Made by a program: the position numbers and the translations under genes. Shown in pieces: positions 6,575 to 9,106 of a stretch of 9,106 nucleotides of DNA; the first letter of the stretch is position 1, and every line of letters starts with the position of its first letter. Below the pieces are notes generated by a model. It did not search any database, had not been told where the DNA came from, and saw only the letters and a program-made list of their open reading frames with translations. Source of the DNA: Oceanospirillaceae bacterium UBA1126 (GTDB lineage: Bacteria; Pseudomonadota; Gammaproteobacteria; Pseudomonadales; Balneatricaceae); assembly GCA_002312935.1 (NCBI GenBank), contig DCAT01000072.1, positions 1 through 9,106 of the forward strand, in the 5' to 3' direction.

Positions 6575-7171
6575 ATGTGGTTAGAGCAAATCCAGCGTAT
6601 CGCTAAATTAGCCCAAGTTAGGTACCAACAAGGCCAGCTGTTAGTCATCGCTGTAGATGGTTGTGGTGGCGCTGGAAAATCAACCTTATGCCGAGCGTTA
6701 GCAGCAGAAATAGAGCCTTGGGCGCACACTCAGTTGCTTCAATTAGATAATTTCTATCACCCACTTAGCTCTGTGCAAAGAGCGCAGTTGCAGCACGCTA
6801 AGGCTCGTGAAGCATATTTCAATGCTGCTGAATTCAAAAAAAATCTCCTTAGCCCATTATGTAAAGGCCTCATCGCAGGCTATAAGCCGTTCCATTGGTT
6901 AGAAGGCGAAAGTGATCAGGTTATTAAATTAGCTCCCAGCGGAGTCTTACTGCTTGATGGGGTGTTTTCTTTTAGTAAGCCCTTGCGTGAAATGGTGGGG
7001 CTGTCACTTTTTGTGGATACACCTTTACAGTTACGCAAACAACGGCTGATAGAGCGGCCACAGTTAGACATTGAGTGGGTGAATCACTGGCAAACTACAG
7101 AGTCTTGGCATCATCAGCAGGAGCGTACGTCAACGGCTACAGAGTTTGTAGTTGCAGGAACTCACGGTTAA
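6575..7171 (+). CDS. Small P-loop kinase of the uridine kinase/phosphoribulokinase superfamily
   Basis: This 198-residue cytoplasmic protein is a predicted ATP-dependent kinase. The Walker A loop is GCGGAGKST at residues 29-37, with invariant K35 and S36. LDNFYHPL (57-64) corresponds to the D-x-FY substrate region of uridine kinase, and LLLDGVFSF (125-133) corresponds to the VxxEGI strand. A basic LRKQRLIER helix (152-161) resembles the lid arginines. The protein is slightly shorter than E. coli Udk (213) and diverges after the lid, so the phosphate acceptor cannot be named; uridine, another nucleoside, pantothenate or a sugar are possible. The ATG start has GGAGGG just upstream, with short spacing of about four bases. 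It is divergent from yaaA and convergent with kdsA, so it is probably monocistronic. Confidence 0.85.
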   Translation: MWLEQIQRIAKLAQVRYQQGQLLVIAVDGCGGAGKSTLCRALAAEIEPWAHTQLLQLDNFYHPLSSVQRAQLQHAKAREAYFNAAEFKKNLLSPLCKGLIAGYKPFHWLEGESDQVIKLAPSGVLLLDGVFSFSKPLREMVGLSLFVDTPLQLRKQRLIERPQLDIEWVNHWQTTESWHHQQERTSTATEFVVAGTHG

Positions 7172-7187
7172 TTCATTAACCCTGAGT
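7160..7187. terminator. Inverted repeat spanning both convergent stop codons (possible bidirectional terminator)
   Basis: The arms ACTCACGGTTAAT (7160-7172) and ATTAACCCTGAGT (7175-7187) pair over 13 positions with one mismatch around a TC centre. The kinase stop codon lies in the left arm and across it, and the kdsA stop lies in the right arm, with four bases between the genes. Neither strand has a clear U-tract after the stem, so classic intrinsic termination is uncertain. It may instead act as a 3'-end stabilising stem for both messages. Confidence 0.5.
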
Positions 7188-8024
7188 GTTAAGAGCAGGT
7201 AATGACTTCACTAAATCATCCACCGCTTTCACTTGACTCAAAAAAGCCTCTAGCTGCGCGAGGGGCAATGCACAGGGGCCATCACATCTCGCTTTTTTTG
7301 GGTCTGGGTGGGCTTCAAGAAATAAGCCAGCAATCCCCTGAGACATGCCTGCTAGGGCAAGCTGTGTGACTTGAGAGCGCCTGCCGCCAGCGGCATTTTC
7401 CTGCCCACCGGGTATTTGTAACGCATGGGTTACGTCAAATAACAACGGGTGGCCAAACTCTTTCATAATGCCAAAGCCCAGCATGTCCACAACCAAGTTA
7501 TTGTAGCCAAAACTGCTGCCCCGTTCGCATAGCATTAACCTGTCGTTGCCAGCTTCTTTAAATTTAATAATAATATGTGCCATTTCATTTGGCGTTAAAA
7601 ATTGAGCTTTTTTGATATTAATGACGGCCTGAGTTTTTGCCATGGCAACCACAAGATCCGTTTGGCGCGATAGAAATGCGGGTAGCTGGATAACGTCAGC
7701 TACTTCGGCAGCCGCTTCAGCTTGGTGTGGCTCATGTACGTCGGTAATAATAGGAACGTTATAAGCTGCTTTTACTGCCGCTAGTATTTCTAACCCTTTA
7801 TCTAGGCCTGGGCCTCGAAACGAATTTACTGATGACCTGTTGGCTTTATCAAAAGATGCTTTAAATACGTAGGGAATATTGAGCTTTTGTGCAGTGCTGA
7901 CATAATGATCAGCAATTTCTAAAGCAAGATCCTTTGACTCTAGTACATTCATCCCACCAAATAGAGTGAATGGTAGAGTGTTGCTTACTGATAGTTCGCC
8001 AACTGCTACTGTAACTTGAGACAT
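7176..8024 (-). CDS. kdsA: 3-deoxy-8-phosphooctulonate synthase (Kdo-8-P synthase)
   Basis: KdsA condenses phosphoenolpyruvate with D-arabinose 5-phosphate to form Kdo-8-phosphate, the precursor of the Kdo sugar of lipopolysaccharide inner core, in the cytoplasm. The 282 residues match the family (284 in E. coli). Diagnostic segments are LFGGMNVLES (21-30), YVFKASFDKANRSS (52-65), ITDVHEP (93-99), QLPAFLSRQTDLV (113-125), FDVTHALQ (196-203), the AGGRR loop (212-216) and EAHPDP (237-242). Asn26, aligned with E. coli Asn26, places it in the metal-independent class. The ATG start fits the family and has AAGGA about ten bases upstream. In many gammaproteobacteria kdsA lies between pyrG and eno; here it stands alone between a kinase gene and nrdA. 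It shows the organism makes Kdo-containing lipopolysaccharide. Confidence 0.97.
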   Translation of the reverse strand: MSQVTVAVGELSVSNTLPFTLFGGMNVLESKDLALEIADHYVSTAQKLNIPYVFKASFDKANRSSVNSFRGPGLDKGLEILAAVKAAYNVPIITDVHEPHQAEAAAEVADVIQLPAFLSRQTDLVVAMAKTQAVINIKKAQFLTPNEMAHIIIKFKEAGNDRLMLCERGSSFGYNNLVVDMLGFGIMKEFGHPLLFDVTHALQIPGGQENAAGGRRSQVTQLALAGMSQGIAGLFLEAHPDPKKARCDGPCALPLAQLEAFLSQVKAVDDLVKSLPALNTQG

Positions 8025-8065
8025 GAGCCAAAGGTCCTTTAACTGCCATTTGTTCAGAAGATTCT

Positions 8066-8094
8066 ATTGTATCAGCCAGCTAGCTGCAATCCCA
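8066..8094 (-). promoter_or_regulatory. Candidate kdsA promoter (extended -10)
   Basis: On the minus strand TGA-TACAAT (8074-8066) is a good extended -10 with five of six consensus bases. A -35 at 17-bp spacing would be TGGGAT (8094-8089), which is poor. A perfect 10-bp palindrome, CAGCTAGCTG (8077-8086), lies in the spacer. The predicted leader to the kdsA ATG is about 35 bases. Confidence 0.45.
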
Positions 8095-8226
8095 TATTTT
8101 ATCAACCAAGGCGCGTATTTATTGATTACAAAAAAATAATAAAAGCCTGCCTGGTTGGAGACGCGCGGCTTGTCTGGCCTGGCACTTTGTCAATAGAGAT
8201 AGTTTACTTTTTTGGGGTTTTTGAGC

Positions 8227-8255
8227 TTGATTTTATCTAGGCAAATGTCTATATT
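8227..8255 (+). promoter_or_regulatory. nrdA promoter
   Basis: TTGATT (8227-8232), exactly 17 bases of spacer and TATATT (8250-8255, five of six consensus) make a good sigma-70 promoter. Transcription would start near 8262. The upstream NrdR-type box covers the -10 hexamer and the second box lies just downstream of the start, the geometry expected for NrdR repression. Confidence 0.65.
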
Positions 8256-8261
8256 TGGTGC
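8246..8261 (+). promoter_or_regulatory. NrdR box 1 (overlaps nrdA -10)
   Basis: TGTCTATATTTGGTGC matches the central part of the known NrdR box pattern (acaCwATATaTwGtgt) at ten of the twelve positions from the fourth base to the fifteenth. It overlaps the predicted -10 hexamer. On its own it would be a moderate match; its spacing from box 2 strengthens the call. Confidence 0.65.
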
Positions 8262-8277
8262 TGTATTCTGTTTCGAG

Positions 8278-8293
8278 GCACAATATCTAGTGA
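8278..8293 (+). promoter_or_regulatory. NrdR box 2
   Basis: GCACAATATCTAGTGA matches the NrdR box pattern at 13 of 16 positions, with the conserved CxATAT and TxGTG cores intact. Its start is 32 bp from that of box 1, about three helical turns, the arrangement typical of NrdR-controlled ribonucleotide reductase genes. NrdR is the ATP/dATP-sensing repressor of these operons; its gene is not in this window. Confidence 0.8.
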
Positions 8294-8399
8294 TTGAGGG
8301 TTTTTTCGTCACTTTCTTCCGAAACCACTAAATACATTTAAGGTGTTCAGTTTTAAGGCTGAAAAAGAACAAAAGTCAACATAATACATAGGCAAATCA

Positions 8400-9106
8400 A
8401 TGCAAGATTTGATGGTCACAAAGCGTAACGGGCGAGAAGAGAAAATCGACCTCGAAAAGATTCACCGTGTCATAGATTGGGCCGCTGAAGGTTTAGAAAA
8501 TGTGTCGGTATCTCAAGTGGAGCTGAAAGCACAGATTCAGTTTTTCAATGGTATCCGCACTGCAGACATTCACGAAACTATTATTAAGTCTGCTGCCGAT
8601 TTAATCTCTGAAGAAACCCCAGATTATCAATACATGGCGGCCCGATTAGCCATATTCCATTTACGTAAGCGTGCCTTTGGTAATTTTGAACCACCTCATT
8701 TGGGTGAGCACGTGAAAAAAATGGTGGCTCTGGAACGTTATGACAGCGCCTTGTTGAAAGATTATACAGAGGCTGAGTTTGACCATTTAAATGAGTGTTT
8801 AGACCACTCTCGTGATATGAACTTCAGCTACGCTGCAGTTAAACAAATGGAAGGCAAGTACTTGGTACAAAACCGAGTAACTGGCCAAATTCACGAAAGT
8901 GCTCAGATTTTGTACATGTTGGTGGGGGCCTGTTTATTTTCTAATTACCCCAAAGCAACACGCTTAGATTATGTGCAGCGATTTTATAATGCAGTGTCTT
9001 TGTTTAAAATTTCTTTGCCTACGCCGATCATGGCGGGGGTTCGCACCCCTACGCGCCAGTTTAGCTCGTGCGTACTGATTGAGTGTGGCGATTCGTTAGA
9101 CTCTAT
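8400..9106 (+). CDS. nrdA: Class Ia ribonucleoside-diphosphate reductase alpha subunit, N-terminal part
   Basis: NrdA is the large catalytic subunit of the aerobic enzyme that reduces ribonucleoside diphosphates to deoxyribonucleotides, working with the NrdB radical subunit. The first 235 codons are present, of about 760, and the gene runs off the right edge. Residues about 4-95 form the ATP-cone activity site. Most nucleotide contacts known from E. coli are kept: K8, R9, E14, K20, T54, H58 and K90; E. coli N18 is D17 here. The catalytic core then begins, with SYAAVKQMEGKYLVQNRVTG (143-162) and the active-site cysteine C224 in SSCVLIECGDSLDS, equivalent to E. coli C225. The ATG has only AGG seven bases upstream as a ribosome site, but the N-terminus aligns with the family. 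Control is probably through the two NrdR boxes upstream. Confidence 0.97.
   Translation, partial: MQDLMVTKRNGREEKIDLEKIHRVIDWAAEGLENVSVSQVELKAQIQFFNGIRTADIHETIIKSAADLISEETPDYQYMAARLAIFHLRKRAFGNFEPPHLGEHVKKMVALERYDSALLKDYTEAEFDHLNECLDHSRDMNFSYAAVKQMEGKYLVQNRVTGQIHESAQILYMLVGACLFSNYPKATRLDYVQRFYNAVSLFKISLPTPIMAGVRTPTRQFSSCVLIECGDSLDS

Larger units (their letters stand above)
8025..8399. other. 375-bp divergent intergenic region between kdsA and nrdA
   Basis: No coding sequence is supported here. The left third carries the kdsA promoter on the minus strand. An A-rich stretch near 8128-8144 and a GC-richer patch at 8146-8185 show no convincing hairpin. From 8227 onward lie the nrdA promoter and two NrdR-type boxes, followed by a leader of about 138 bases (8262-8399) in which no structured element was recognised. 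Confidence 0.7.

Noticed and set aside
8128..8185. A-rich tract followed by a GC-richer patch, considered as a terminator or small RNA
   Set aside because: No stable stem with adjacent U-run was found on either strand, and no promoter-terminator pair defines a transcript.
1..9106. Novel defence, mobile or biosynthetic system
   Set aside because: Essentially all the coding sequence is accounted for by housekeeping families, codon use looks uniform by eye, and there are no integrase, transposase, toxin, repeat-array or tRNA-junction signs.

Overview
The window looks like ordinary chromosome from a gammaproteobacterium of moderate to low GC. SbcB, YaaA, YqaA, KdsA and NrdA all resemble their Escherichia coli counterparts closely in motif order and length. 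The layout would fit a marine member of the Cellvibrionales or Alteromonadales type, but that placement is inference. No IS element, prophage, CRISPR array, tRNA or rRNA was seen. Gene density is high, and every gene except a small kinase and the DNA-binding regulator belongs to a well-known family.

Left part (1-3652) is a glycine cleavage locus. gcvP (partial, running off the left edge) and gcvH lie on the minus strand. A regulator with an XRE helix-turn-helix and a cupin domain, followed by gcvT, lies on the plus strand. The gcvT promoter has an extended -10 element, and a perfect 16-bp palindrome (GTTTCCTATAGGAAAC) fills its spacer. A 9-mer from this palindrome (TTTCCTATA) recurs in the divergent gcvH upstream region. 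The simplest reading is that the regulator binds both promoters and couples T-protein to H- and P-protein. No glycine riboswitch was seen.

Middle part (3683-6368): sbcB (exonuclease I) and a small YqaA-type membrane protein follow gcvT closely on the plus strand (gaps of 30 and 4 bp). They converge on yaaA (peroxide stress, minus strand). The yaaA reading frame extends upstream of the family start, but a likely promoter lies inside that extension, so the shorter start is preferred.

Right part (6369-9106): a small P-loop kinase of the uridine kinase/phosphoribulokinase superfamily converges on kdsA (Kdo-8-phosphate synthase, lipopolysaccharide core). The stop codons of both genes fall inside one inverted repeat. 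A 375-bp intergenic region then carries the kdsA promoter and a clear nrdA control region: a sigma-70-like promoter with two NrdR-type boxes whose starts are 32 bp apart. It is followed by the start of nrdA (class Ia ribonucleotide reductase large subunit), which runs off the right edge.

No previously undescribed multi-gene system is evident. The most useful leads are regulatory: the predicted glycine-cleavage regulator and its operator, the NrdR boxes, and a possible small leader ORF ahead of gcvH.
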